Shown: positions 1 to 7,906 of the stretch, one piece after another
Position numbering within the stretch: the first letter of the stretch is position 1
How the letters are laid out: each line of letters opens with the position of its first letter
Assembly: GCA_965369325.1 (NCBI GenBank)
Contig: CBDUQI010000147.1
Location: 1 to 14,905 of the forward strand
Direction of reading: 5' to 3'
Length of the DNA stretch: 14,905 nt
Source of the DNA: CBDUQI01 sp965369325
GTDB taxonomy: Bacteria; Pseudomonadota; Gammaproteobacteria; Steroidobacterales; JBCBZW01
Program-made: the position numbers and the translations under genes
Notes under the pieces: generated by a model
Seen by the model: the letters and a program-made list of their open reading frames with translations, nothing else
What the model was told of the DNA's origin: nothing
Databases searched by the model: none

Positions 1-3000
1 ACCTGCATGGGACGGCTAACTTCAACGGGGATGACGCCGACACCATCACCGTGGTAGTCAACGACAATGGCAACACCGGTAACGGTGGCGGCAGCGATGT
101 GACCCTGGGGGTGGTGAACGTCGATATCTCCGAAGAGAACGACGATCCATTCGACAACGGCTCCCTGCCCTCCGACGTAAGCGTCACCGAAGATGTGCTC
201 AGTGACGTCGATCTCAGCAGCATCGATCTGGCGGACGTCGATGCCGGCACCAGCGACCTCACTATCACCCTGAGCACCGCCACCGGCGGCAATCTCACTG
301 CCACAACCAGCGCGGGCGTGACCATAACAGGTTCGGGGACCGGCGCCATCACGCTCACCGGCACACTCGCCAATCTCAACGCGTACCTGAACGCAACCAG
401 CAATGTGCGCTACTTGCATGGCACCGCCAACTTCAACGGGGATGACGCGGACACCATCACCGTGCTCGTCAACGACAATGGCAACACTGGCAACGGCGGT
501 GGCGACGATGTGACCCTCGGTATCATCAACGTCGATATCTCCGAACAAAACGACGACCCGTTCAACAACGGCTCACTGCCGAGCGATGTCGTGGTCACTG
601 AAGCGGTCCTGAGTAACGTCGACTTAAGCAGCATCGATCTTGCCGACGTCGATGCCGGCGCCGGCGTACTCACTCTTACTTTTTCCACCGCCACCGGTGG
701 AAACCTCAGCGCCACCGCCAGCGCCGGTGTGACGATCGCCGGCTCAGGCTCAGGCTCCCTGATCCTTACCGGCACTCTGGCCGATCTGAACAATTATCTG
801 AACGACGCCAGCAGCATTCGCTATCTGCATGGCACCAGCAGCGTGAACGGCGATAACGCCGACACCATCACGATCGTGGCCAACGACAACGGCAACACCG
901 GTAATGGTGGCGGTAACGTCACTCTCGGGGCGCTCAACGTTGACATATCGGCCGAGAACGACGACCCGTTCAACAGCGGCGCACTACCCGGTGATCTACT
1001 CGTCACCGAAGACATATTGAGCGACATCGACCTCAGCGCCCTGAACCTGACGGACATAGACGCCGGGAATACAACGCTTACCGTGACCTTGAGCACCGCC
1101 ACCGGCGGGACCTTGCTCGCGGCGAGCAATAGCGGGGTTACCGCAGCCGGCGCAAACACCGCCACCCTTACCCTGACCGGCACCTTGAGTGATTTGAACG
1201 CCTTCCTGAACACCGCAGGCAACATCCGCTACCTGCACAGCGTTGCGGACTTCAACGGGAATGACGCCGACACCATTACGGTCCTCATCAACGACAACGG
1301 CAACACCGGTAACGGCGGCGGGATGGATATCACGTTGGGCGTAGTCAACGTGGATATCGCCGCGGTGAACGATGCGCCGACCAACCTCGGCGGTTTGTCT
1401 GATCGCATCGCAGTAACCGAGGATCTCCCCAGCCCGCTGGACCTGAGCCAGATTGAGCTGTTTGACGTTGACGTGGCCAGCGCCAGCCTCACCGTCACAC
1501 TCACCACACAGCAGGGTGGCTTGCTGCAGGTCACCCCGGCCGGCAATCTGTTGATTTCCGGCGCGGGCAGCGCCAGCGTTACCTTGACCGGTAGCGCGAT
1601 TGAATTGAACGCCTATCTCAACGAACCGGACAACATCCGGTATGTACACAGCACACCCAATCACAACGGCGCCGGCGCCGACCTGCTCACAGTATCGGTG
1701 CAGGACAATGGCAACACTGGCACCGGTGATAGCGGCGTGGTGAACCTCGGCAGTGCCCTGATCGACATCGTTGCGGTGGAAGATCCGATCATGATCCAGG
1801 GCCACGAGGCCCCATTGCAGGCTGTCGAGCAGGAGACTCTGTCGCTGCAAAGTAGCGACTTCTTTCTGCACACCGTCGACGATCCCCAGCGCGCGCTCAC
1901 ACTCCAGTTGTTCGTCAATGAAGGGACATTGAGCGCCACCGCCGGCAGCACCGGCGTGAGCATTGACCAGAGTTCCGGCGTAGAGGGTTCGATCCGGCTG
2001 CAGGGCACGCTCACCCAACTCAACGCCTTGCTCACTGGCGCTGACGGAGCACTAAGCTACCTGAACCCCGACGATACCCCTTCGGCGCAAGTTGCTCTGC
2101 AACTGACGGTACGGGATCCGCTCAGCCCGGCGAGCGAACTCGATCAGCGGCAGTTGAATATTCAGGTTGCCCCTGTCGACGATGCCCCGGTATTCATCGG
2201 CGTCGACGAACCGGTGATCGAACTCAGCGCACGCGAGGGCGACAGTAGCGTCACCCAATTGTTCGCCGAGGACATCGACACACCAGCCTCGCAGCTAAGC
2301 ATCAGCATTAGCGGCGGATCGGATGCCGAAATGTTCACCATCGATGCCGATGGCAAACTCATCTTCCGGGTTTCGCCCGACTTCGAAAATCCGCTGGACA
2401 CTGACCAGGACAATGTCTATGTCGTGGTTGTCACTGCCACCGACGGGCAGAACATTGTCACGCGCGAGCTGCGCGTTAAGGTACAGAACGAAATCGAACA
2501 GCCCATCTCTGACCCCAGCTCAGACATCTTGCTAGAGCCCTTCGAATCCGATGAGGGTGATGGGGTAAGCGCGGATATCCTGGTCGAGGTATTGGCCAGT
2601 TCCAACCCAACCAACCCCACAACAATCCCCTCAGCGCAGGAACTGGACGCCGAACTCCCGGCGCCGAAGCGTTTTGAGGGGGTCGCCGATACGTTTTCCA
2701 CTGTAGGCACCAGCGCCGTCCCGGAAACACTTACGACTGACACGAACGATGCCAGGTCGATCGCACCGGACCGTGGCGCACTGATCCGTCAGCTACTTCT
2801 GCAAGTCTTGAACAACAGTACCGGCCCGGTCGCGCTGGCCGCCGCCATCGAGCAACTCTCCGACACCGACTCGTTGGAGGATCTGGCGTTTCTGGAGGGC
2901 CTGGCGGCGATGCGCGAGGACCTTGAGAACAACATGCAGAACGAGCAAAAGCGGCTTAGCTTGAGCACCGAGGTCGCGTTCGGTTCCGCTGCAAGCATCA

Positions 3001-3191
3001 CCGCCGGCGCGGTGGTCTGGATACTGCGCGCGGGCTCCCTCACGGCAAGCTTTCTCTCGGTTGGGCCATTGTGGCAAAGCATGGATCCACTCGCCATTAT
3101 TGCAGGCCGGCGACGGCGCAAGAAACCCGTGCAGGACGACACCGACAGCCGCGTGGAAAACATGTTCAGCAAAAACAAGACCGGCTCGTGA
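1..3191 (+). CDS. Giant repeat adhesin / cadherin-like surface protein, 3' part
   Basis: The reading frame is open from base 3 and already encodes repeat sequence there, so the GTG at 51 is not the true start and the gene begins upstream of the window. About 1062 codons are visible. Numbering from codon 51: the end of one repeat unit, four full units of 136-137 residues (each with a VNDNGNTG-like core and ending near NDDP or NDAP), a diverged fifth unit (~577-709), a cadherin-like domain (~714-815), an acidic/proline-rich linker (~816-910), a helical segment (~915-970), then a hydrophobic segment (~978-1018) with a WILRAGSL...DPL pattern and a basic RRRRKK stretch (1020-1025). Such tails occur in very large calcium-binding-type proteins of marine Gammaproteobacteria. 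By inference it is envelope-anchored and works in adhesion or biofilm. No secretion genes are in view. The family is clear; ligand and export route are unknown. Confidence 0.85.
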   Translation, partial: LHGTANFNGDDADTITVVVNDNGNTGNGGGSDVTLGVVNVDISEENDDPFDNGSLPSDVSVTEDVLSDVDLSSIDLADVDAGTSDLTITLSTATGGNLTATTSAGVTITGSGTGAITLTGTLANLNAYLNATSNVRYLHGTANFNGDDADTITVLVNDNGNTGNGGGDDVTLGIINVDISEQNDDPFNNGSLPSDVVVTEAVLSNVDLSSIDLADVDAGAGVLTLTFSTATGGNLSATASAGVTIAGSGSGSLILTGTLADLNNYLNDASSIRYLHGTSSVNGDNADTITIVANDNGNTGNGGGNVTLGALNVDISAENDDPFNSGALPGDLLVTEDILSDIDLSALNLTDIDAGNTTLTVTLSTATGGTLLAASNSGVTAAGANTATLTLTGTLSDLNAFLNTAGNIRYLHSVADFNGNDADTITVLINDNGNTGNGGGMDITLGVVNVDIAAVNDAPTNLGGLSDRIAVTEDLPSPLDLSQIELFDVDVASASLTVTLTTQQGGLLQVTPAGNLLISGAGSASVTLTGSAIELNAYLNEPDNIRYVHSTPNHNGAGADLLTVSVQDNGNTGTGDSGVVNLGSALIDIVAVEDPIMIQGHEAPLQAVEQETLSLQSSDFFLHTVDDPQRALTLQLFVNEGTLSATAGSTGVSIDQSSGVEGSIRLQGTLTQLNALLTGADGALSYLNPDDTPSAQVALQLTVRDPLSPASELDQRQLNIQVAPVDDAPVFIGVDEPVIELSAREGDSSVTQLFAEDIDTPASQLSISISGGSDAEMFTIDADGKLIFRVSPDFENPLDTDQDNVYVVVVTATDGQNIVTRELRVKVQNEIEQPISDPSSDILLEPFESDEGDGVSADILVEVLASSNPTNPTTIPSAQELDAELPAPKRFEGVADTFSTVGTSAVPETLTTDTNDARSIAPDRGALIRQLLLQVLNNSTGPVALAAAIEQLSDTDSLEDLAFLEGLAAMREDLENNMQNEQKRLSLSTEVAFGSAASITAGAVVWILRAGSLTASFLSVGPLWQSMDPLAIIAGRRRRKKPVQDDTDSRVENMFSKNKTGS
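138..1778 (+). repeat. Four full tandem 411/408-nt coding repeats in the adhesin
   Basis: Unit boundaries set at the conserved NDD/NDA codons fall at 138, 549, 957, 1368 and 1779, giving periods of 411, 408, 411 and 411 nt. The core encoding VNDNGNTG recurs at 60, 471, 882 and 1290, with a QDNGNTG version at 1701. Each unit shares a TATGGxL-type strand, a LTGTLxxLNxxLN block and a YLHG (later YVHS) block. The next unit (1779-2177, 399 nt) keeps the fold pattern but has lost the DNGNTG core. The first three units are more alike than the last two, which fits duplication followed by divergence toward the C-terminus. Confidence 0.9.
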
Positions 3192-3230
3192 ACAGGCGAT
3201 CTGGACGGCGCGCCAAGCGCACCAAGACAT

Positions 3231-3998
3231 TTACGCGTCGCTGCCCCGCCCAATGAGCGCTCGCACTTTGTCTTCATCGTTGTCGCACACTTCGGCCAAG
3301 GCGGCCAGAACGTACCGAGTTACGGACTCGGTACCACTTGCTGCCGCCTGTGCCAGCGCGATGGCGGCGAGATTCGATTGCTCGATGACATGAAAATTGC
3401 CTAGTCGATGGTGGCACCGCATAACTTCCGAAAGCGTATACGCATACCCCATCGAGTCTCGCTCAGATTCATACAACGACAACCCGCGTGAATAGACTTC
3501 TAATGCCTGGTCAACGGCGCCGCGGACGAGAAGCAGGTCTCCCATACTCTGATACACGTTAGCGAGACCAAGCTGATTCTGTTCCTTCTTATAAAGCCCG
3601 ATCGCCTCACCGTAGTGAATCCGCGCGCCATCCAAGTGGCCGAGTAGACTCTCCAGATTGCCTAGGGCTCTCAGGGTGTTGGCCAGACCGAGCTGATTCT
3701 GCTCGTTCTTGTATAGCCTGATCGCCTCATCATAGTGAACCTGCGCGCTATCCAAGTGGCCGAGTCGACTCTCCAGGTCGCCGAGGGCTTTCAGGGTATT
3801 GGCCAGACCGAGCTGATCCTGTTCCTGCTTGTAAAGCCCGATCGCCTCATCATAGTGAGCCCGTGCGCCATTCAAGTCGCCGAGTCCCGTCTCTAGGTCG
3901 CCGAGCGCCTTCGCCGCAAGTCCATCGGCCACTAGGCGTCGCGCCCGCCGCAGCGCCGCCCTTCCGACGATGGAGTTAAAGGGATAGACGTTTTGCAA
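3231..3998 (-). CDS. TPR-repeat protein; probable severed C-terminal half of the SEFIR-STAND gene
   Basis: This 255-residue frame encodes tetratricopeptide-type repeats with an exact 40-residue period. ALGDLE-like helix A starts recur at residues 31, 71, 111 and 151, with a weaker unit near 191. Helix B carries HYDEAIGLYK-like sequence. Arrays of this kind serve as the sensor in STAND NTPases. The first usable codon is TTG at 3998 and has no convincing Shine-Dalgarno sequence in front of it. The frame is the same as the upstream SEFIR-STAND gene and is separated from it by one TAG and seven sense codons. The lead-in YPFNSIVGR...LRRARRLV resembles the NTPase-to-TPR linker of intact STAND proteins. 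It most likely belongs to one 829-codon gene. Independent translation from TTG, or from an internal GTG, cannot be excluded. The 3' end converges on the adhesin gene with 39 bp between the stops. Confidence 0.75.
   Translation of the reverse strand: MQNVYPFNSIVGRAALRRARRLVADGLAAKALGDLETGLGDLNGARAHYDEAIGLYKQEQDQLGLANTLKALGDLESRLGHLDSAQVHYDEAIRLYKNEQNQLGLANTLRALGNLESLLGHLDGARIHYGEAIGLYKKEQNQLGLANVYQSMGDLLLVRGAVDQALEVYSRGLSLYESERDSMGYAYTLSEVMRCHHRLGNFHVIEQSNLAAIALAQAAASGTESVTRYVLAALAEVCDNDEDKVRALIGRGSDA
3549..3908 (-). repeat. Three near-identical 120-nt repeats encoding TPR units
   Basis: Units 3549-3668, 3669-3788 and 3789-3908 each encode one 40-residue TPR. Hand comparison of the 3601-3720 and 3721-3840 segments finds 17 differences in 120 positions, about 86% identity, including many shared synonymous choices. 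A fourth, more diverged unit lies at about 3429-3548. This level of DNA identity points to recent duplication of the sensor repeats. Confidence 0.88.
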
Positions 3999-4019
3999 TT
4001 GGTGGTGTAGCCGGCGGGC

Positions 4020-4022
4020 CTA
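4020..4022 (-). other. In-frame TAG separating SEFIR-STAND from TPR region
   Basis: On the minus strand the SEFIR-STAND frame reads SPDRT and then TAG. It continues in the same frame with seven sense codons (ARRLHHQ) into the TTG-initiated TPR frame, with no shift and no further stop until 3231. A single C-to-T change from CAG (Gln) would create this codon. The sequence cannot tell a true nonsense mutation from a sequencing error, amber readthrough, or two real genes. Confidence 0.8.
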
Positions 4023-5720
4023 CGTTCTGTCCGGACTTGCGAATCTCATGTCGGCCGCGAAGAGACTCTCAACCCCGCCAAGGTGTTTTGCGCTGACGCT
4101 ACGCGATTCAACCTTCATCTCGCTGCTTGCCTTTTTCGACGCATCACGCGACAGTGCGAGAAGACATTCGTAGGCCGCGTCCCGGGCCCGGGTCCAGAAA
4201 AACGCGGTGGCCCACTGATCAGTGCTAAGCGCTTGCGCAAGCGCATAACGCGCCACCGGCGGCAACATTGAATACCGCGGTTCCCCGGGAACGCGAATTA
4301 GCAGATGATGCTCAATCAGCGCCAGCAGAGCATCCGCATGCTCATTCGCTCGGCACCACAACGCTAACACCTGTTCATCAATCCCGCCCGGGAACAGTGC
4401 CGCGAAGACCCACAGATCCAGCGCCCCCGGTTCGGTCGCAAGCAGATCGCGTGTAATGGCGAACGAGATGTCCAGGCTATCCAGCCGATCAGCGGCATGC
4501 CGTTTCTTCGCGAGATGGGTGCCATGCGCCTGCCACTTTTCTGTAAGCGATGCCCAGCTGTAGGCTCGCCCAAGCCGCGCGAGCAATGTGATGCTAAGTG
4601 CATGACCGCCTAGCTCAGTATCAACGAATTCCGCGACGGAGGCGTAATCGAGTGCCTCCGCCCCGTTCCAAGTGTGCGTGAACAACTCGCAACCACTGGC
4701 GACGTCCAGTCGATCAACCGGAATACTCCTGCCCAGCACCCCATCAAGTGCCACACGCGAGGAGGCCAGCAAGCGCACGCCCGGTACCTGTGATAACGCG
4801 CGAAGAAGCGATTGCCCATCCGAAGTATCGGCGACACTTTCGAGGTTGTCCAAATAGAACAGCGCGGTGGGCAAGCTTGGCTGCAAATCTGCCAGCGTAA
4901 CCAGACGGGTGATAGCCTCCGGCTCCAGGCCGACCGCCTCACCGAGATTAATGAGCAACCGGTTGGCATCCGATTCATCACTCACCTGCACATAAAACGC
5001 CTTTGTTGCCAGGTTGCTACTCAGCCAGCGACGCAATGCTGCCTTACACACTTCGGTCTTGCCTACACCTGCGCTGCCGGAAACATGCCCACAAACGGTC
5101 GCACTGGCCACTTCACCGTTGAGAAAAGCCAGCACCTCGCCGACTTCAGTGCTGCGGCCGAGCACTTTGCCTTCACGCGGCAACAATCTGGGATCATCCG
5201 CGCCGGACAACTCCCCAGGCAAGCGCCGGGCAAAAGGTTGGGGCGATTCTGCGGAGGTAATCTCATCGCGAATAAGGGACAAGATGCGCGAGTTACCGGA
5301 AGGGAATCGATGGTTGGCGTCCCAATCTCTCAGCAACCCGGGGATGTCTTCAGAGGCACCGCCATCCGGCACGATGGGGAAATACGTGCTGTTCTTAAGA
5401 AATGAGTCGTAGAGGCCCTTGGTAATCACCGCGCTTTCCCAAGTGACACCGCGGCCTCGATCCTGCGGCTCGGCCCGCTTCTCGAACAAAGCTTTGTACC
5501 GCGGCGTGCAGACGATCAGCGTGATATCGGCATCTTCGATGCTGTGCTGCATCCAGGCACGCCAACCTTGTGGTGGCGGGCGATTCTCAAAGCGGTGGTC
5601 AGTAAGCGCGTTGACGCCTTTGCTCCTCAGCCATTGCGCGAGCTCAGCTACCCTAGCGCTCATGTCTCCCTCATCCGGGTAGCTAATAAATACAATCGGA
5701 TTTGTTGTTTCGTTGGTCAT
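4020..5720 (-). CDS. SEFIR-domain STAND NTPase (NB-ARC-like), putative defence sensor
   Basis: This 566-residue protein starts with a SEFIR/TIR-like domain (~8-150). Visible marks are the opening VFISYPDE, the segment DADITLIVCTPRY (63-75) and GVTWESAVI (91-99), the usual SEFIR pattern. A STAND NTPase follows: Walker A GSAGVGKT (215-222, Lys221), a Walker B-like hydrophobic strand ending in LDN (Asp291), an arginine motif LLASSR (317-322) and GHALS (372-376) in the position of the GLPL motif. A winged-helix-like segment spans ~430-495. In characterised bacterial proteins SEFIR and TIR domains act as effectors and the STAND module oligomerises after a C-terminal sensor binds its trigger. That role here is inference. 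The sensor is the TPR region beyond the TAG, so this product alone would lack it. ATG 5718-5720 is preceded by only a weak SD-like AGG. No defence neighbours are visible. Confidence 0.85.
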   Translation of the reverse strand: MTNETTNPIVFISYPDEGDMSARVAELAQWLRSKGVNALTDHRFENRPPPQGWRAWMQHSIEDADITLIVCTPRYKALFEKRAEPQDRGRGVTWESAVITKGLYDSFLKNSTYFPIVPDGGASEDIPGLLRDWDANHRFPSGNSRILSLIRDEITSAESPQPFARRLPGELSGADDPRLLPREGKVLGRSTEVGEVLAFLNGEVASATVCGHVSGSAGVGKTEVCKAALRRWLSSNLATKAFYVQVSDESDANRLLINLGEAVGLEPEAITRLVTLADLQPSLPTALFYLDNLESVADTSDGQSLLRALSQVPGVRLLASSRVALDGVLGRSIPVDRLDVASGCELFTHTWNGAEALDYASVAEFVDTELGGHALSITLLARLGRAYSWASLTEKWQAHGTHLAKKRHAADRLDSLDISFAITRDLLATEPGALDLWVFAALFPGGIDEQVLALWCRANEHADALLALIEHHLLIRVPGEPRYSMLPPVARYALAQALSTDQWATAFFWTRARDAAYECLLALSRDASKKASSEMKVESRSVSAKHLGGVESLFAADMRFASPDRT

Positions 5721-5811
5721 CCAGCCTGATCGTTGTTGGCAACGAGCATCTTTCGTGCCGATTTTGTGTCGCGCTGGTCACGGGGTTGGGATTGGAAGGC
5801 CCTGAAGCGTT

Positions 5812-5825
5812 GCCCGCTGGCGGGC
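5812..5825. repeat. GC-rich perfect inverted repeat
   Basis: GCCCGC and GCGGGC flank a TG dinucleotide in the 202-bp gap between the SEFIR-STAND start (5720) and the DUF885 stop (5923). It could form a tight hairpin. It lies downstream of the DUF885 gene on the minus strand but is not followed by a T-run, so terminator function is uncertain. Nothing else recognisable was seen in the gap. Confidence 0.35.
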
Positions 5826-5922
5826 TGGGAGCGGCTGAGATCGCGGCGGCTGTTGCCCGTGTACGCACGCCTGCAGACTACCAGGCAAACCGACTTTGGC
5901 GCTGCGCACGTTAAGTTGAACA

Positions 5923-7791
5923 TCAACGGGACGATTCCGTTCGCACATAACCATCGATCACCCGTTCCAGAACCGACATCGGGACGGCGCCGCCCAGCAC
6001 GACGGCATCGTTGAAGCGTTTGTAGTTAAAAGCACTGCCGAGCGAGGCTTCCGCTTTCGTGCGCAGGCGGTTGATGGCGGAGTGGCCTACTTTGTAGCCG
6101 CAGGCCTGACCTGGCCAGGCGCAGTATCGATCAATTTCGCCGCGCACCTCCTCCGGGTTGGAACCGTTGTTGACCACAAACCAGGTGTTGGCTTCCTCGC
6201 GAGTCCAACGCTTAGCATGCAACCCCGTATCAACCACGAGACGACAGGCACGAAACGCCAGAGATTGCAGATACCCCAAGCGACCGACGGGGAACTCCTC
6301 GTAGACGCCAAGTTCATCTGCCAGTTGCTGCGCATACAGAGCCCACCCCTCGGAGTAGACATTGAACGCCAGCAACGAGCGAATAAGCGGCTGTTTAAAT
6401 GTGTACTCGGCCTGCCAGACATGTCCGGGAATCGCCTCGTGGTAGGTAAGATCCTTGAGGTTAAATTTGTTGTGTAGCGCTGGCGTACGCAGATTAATCC
6501 AGAAGTGCCCAGGCTGAGTGCCGTCAATCGAACCCGCACCGCCGTAGGCCCCAGGTGCGCCGGCCTCGACTTCCGGGTCGATGCGCGTTACTTCGAGAAA
6601 GCCGGGCACCAAGGTCTCGAAGGCCTGAGGCATAAGGCTGCGGATTTCGGTGATCGCATGCTCGATGAAGGTCATGATCTCGGCACGGCCCTTATCGCCA
6701 TCGGAAAAATGATAACGGGGGTCTTCGCCGAGCGCGCTCATGCGCTCACCTACCGTGCCTTTTGTGTAACCGATGCTCTGCAGGATCGGTTCCATGCGCG
6801 CTTGCAGGCTAGCGAGCTCATCAAGCCCCATTTGATGCACTTCATCCGGCGACATATCCGTGGTGGTCCCGGCGCGCAAGGCCCAATCATAGTACTCATC
6901 ACCACGTGGCTTGGCCCAAACACCGGCGTCACTGGTTGCACTCGGCGCAAGTGCAGCAAGCGCCTTAATCTGTCGGTCAATGGCCGGGAGGATCTTATCT
7001 GTGGCGACTGAAACCGCTTGTGCACCCACCGCATCGTTCAGCCTGGCGGCTTTGTTCGAAAAACTAGTAACAAGACCCCACTGCTGCGGTGCTTTGGCAC
7101 GCGCGCCCTGCAATTGCCCGATGGTTTTTTCCAGCAGGAAGTCCGGCAGAATATAACCGTTCGCGCCGTCCCTTATAACGCGCTCAGTTTCCCCGTCCAA
7201 TTGCCCCGCATAGCCCTCGAGCCGTGCCAGATACGCATCAACATCTTCAGCGGTTTCGATATTGTGGCTGGCATCGAGGAAACTCGGAATCTCGACAAAG
7301 GCGCCGGTGTTTTGCGCGACCGCATAGGGGCTGGGGCGGTAGGACCAATTGTAGTTGAGCATGGCGTTATCGCCGAACTTGAAGTCAAACCCTTGTGCCG
7401 CAGTGTCGAACATGGTGCGCACCACGTCGACATCCAAGCCCGCGTCCGCCGGCAGGGCAGATGTGTCGATACCCTTGAGTTTCGCCAGCATCGCCCGAAC
7501 ATCGGTTTCGATCCGGGATTGCCCTTCCCAAGATCGGTCAGTGAGCCTGGCTTTGAGATGTGCATATTGGCCTTTGTCGATCCCGGCACTGGAGGCGGTT
7601 TCCGGGTAAGCCTCAACAATCAAATCCGTGGCCTGCCCGAGTAACTCCTTCGCGGACGCCAGCCCGTCCCCAGCAGAGGGTGCACCAGCGGGTTGGGTGA
7701 CTTGAGGCGTCTTGTCGGCACAAGCTGGAAAAACACTGGTGACCGCGGCAGCGGCAGAGGTGGCGAGCAAAGTACGGCGCGACAAGGGCAT
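5923..7791 (-). CDS. Tat-exported DUF885 family protein (putative zinc metallopeptidase)
   Basis: The 622-residue product opens with a twin-arginine signal: SRRTLL at residues 4-9, then an Ala-rich hydrophobic core. Cys24 follows FPA, which is lipobox-like but imperfect, so it may be periplasmic or a lipoprotein. DUF885 hallmarks lie in the C-terminal half: HEAIPGH (451-457; His451, Glu452, His457 as probable zinc ligands and catalytic base), YSEGWALYA (479-487) and PGQACGYKVG (560-569). Length is typical. DUF885 proteins are predicted metallopeptidases resembling zinc carboxypeptidases; the substrate is unknown. The ATG at 7789-7791 is supported by a GAGGA SD seven bases upstream and by the immediate signal peptide. 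It lies 115 bp downstream of the Nramp-like gene on the same strand and could be co-transcribed with it. A second DUF885-like gene appears to start at 14696. Confidence 0.9.
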   Translation of the reverse strand: MPLSRRTLLATSAAAAVTSVFPACADKTPQVTQPAGAPSAGDGLASAKELLGQATDLIVEAYPETASSAGIDKGQYAHLKARLTDRSWEGQSRIETDVRAMLAKLKGIDTSALPADAGLDVDVVRTMFDTAAQGFDFKFGDNAMLNYNWSYRPSPYAVAQNTGAFVEIPSFLDASHNIETAEDVDAYLARLEGYAGQLDGETERVIRDGANGYILPDFLLEKTIGQLQGARAKAPQQWGLVTSFSNKAARLNDAVGAQAVSVATDKILPAIDRQIKALAALAPSATSDAGVWAKPRGDEYYDWALRAGTTTDMSPDEVHQMGLDELASLQARMEPILQSIGYTKGTVGERMSALGEDPRYHFSDGDKGRAEIMTFIEHAITEIRSLMPQAFETLVPGFLEVTRIDPEVEAGAPGAYGGAGSIDGTQPGHFWINLRTPALHNKFNLKDLTYHEAIPGHVWQAEYTFKQPLIRSLLAFNVYSEGWALYAQQLADELGVYEEFPVGRLGYLQSLAFRACRLVVDTGLHAKRWTREEANTWFVVNNGSNPEEVRGEIDRYCAWPGQACGYKVGHSAINRLRTKAEASLGSAFNYKRFNDAVVLGGAVPMSVLERVIDGYVRTESSR

Positions 7792-7798
7792 ATGCGAT

Positions 7799-7804
7799 TC
7801 CTCA
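7799..7804 (-). promoter_or_regulatory. Shine-Dalgarno site of the DUF885 gene
   Basis: The minus strand reads TGAGGA, seven bases before the ATG at 7791. It fixes the start just ahead of the twin-arginine signal. Confidence 0.7.
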
Positions 7805-7906
7805 TAATATTGAGCGATACACGGTGGCGCACTCGTGCATCAAAAGCAATCCCAGCGAGGTTCTTGACCAACGCCCGCCGTCCCGCAGATGTTTCAGCGC
7901 CAGGCT

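Noticed and set aside
51..53. GTG at 51 as the start of the adhesin gene
   Set aside because: The frame upstream (from base 3) already encodes the same repeat unit, so the gene starts outside the window.
996..2018. A 340-codon open frame on the minus strand inside the adhesin gene, plus several shorter ones
   Set aside because: It is antisense to clearly repetitive coding sequence, repeats with the same period, and shows no domain; it is a by-product of GC-rich repeats lacking stops on the other strand.
3549..3908. Regular 120-nt repeats as a possible CRISPR or noncoding repeat array
   Set aside because: The whole 120-nt period is repeat with no unique spacers, and it encodes TPR units in an open frame.
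5721..5922. A possible small gene in the gap upstream of the SEFIR gene
   Set aside because: Open frames exist on both strands, but none shows a domain, a good SD or a coding signature; I saw only a short GC hairpin.
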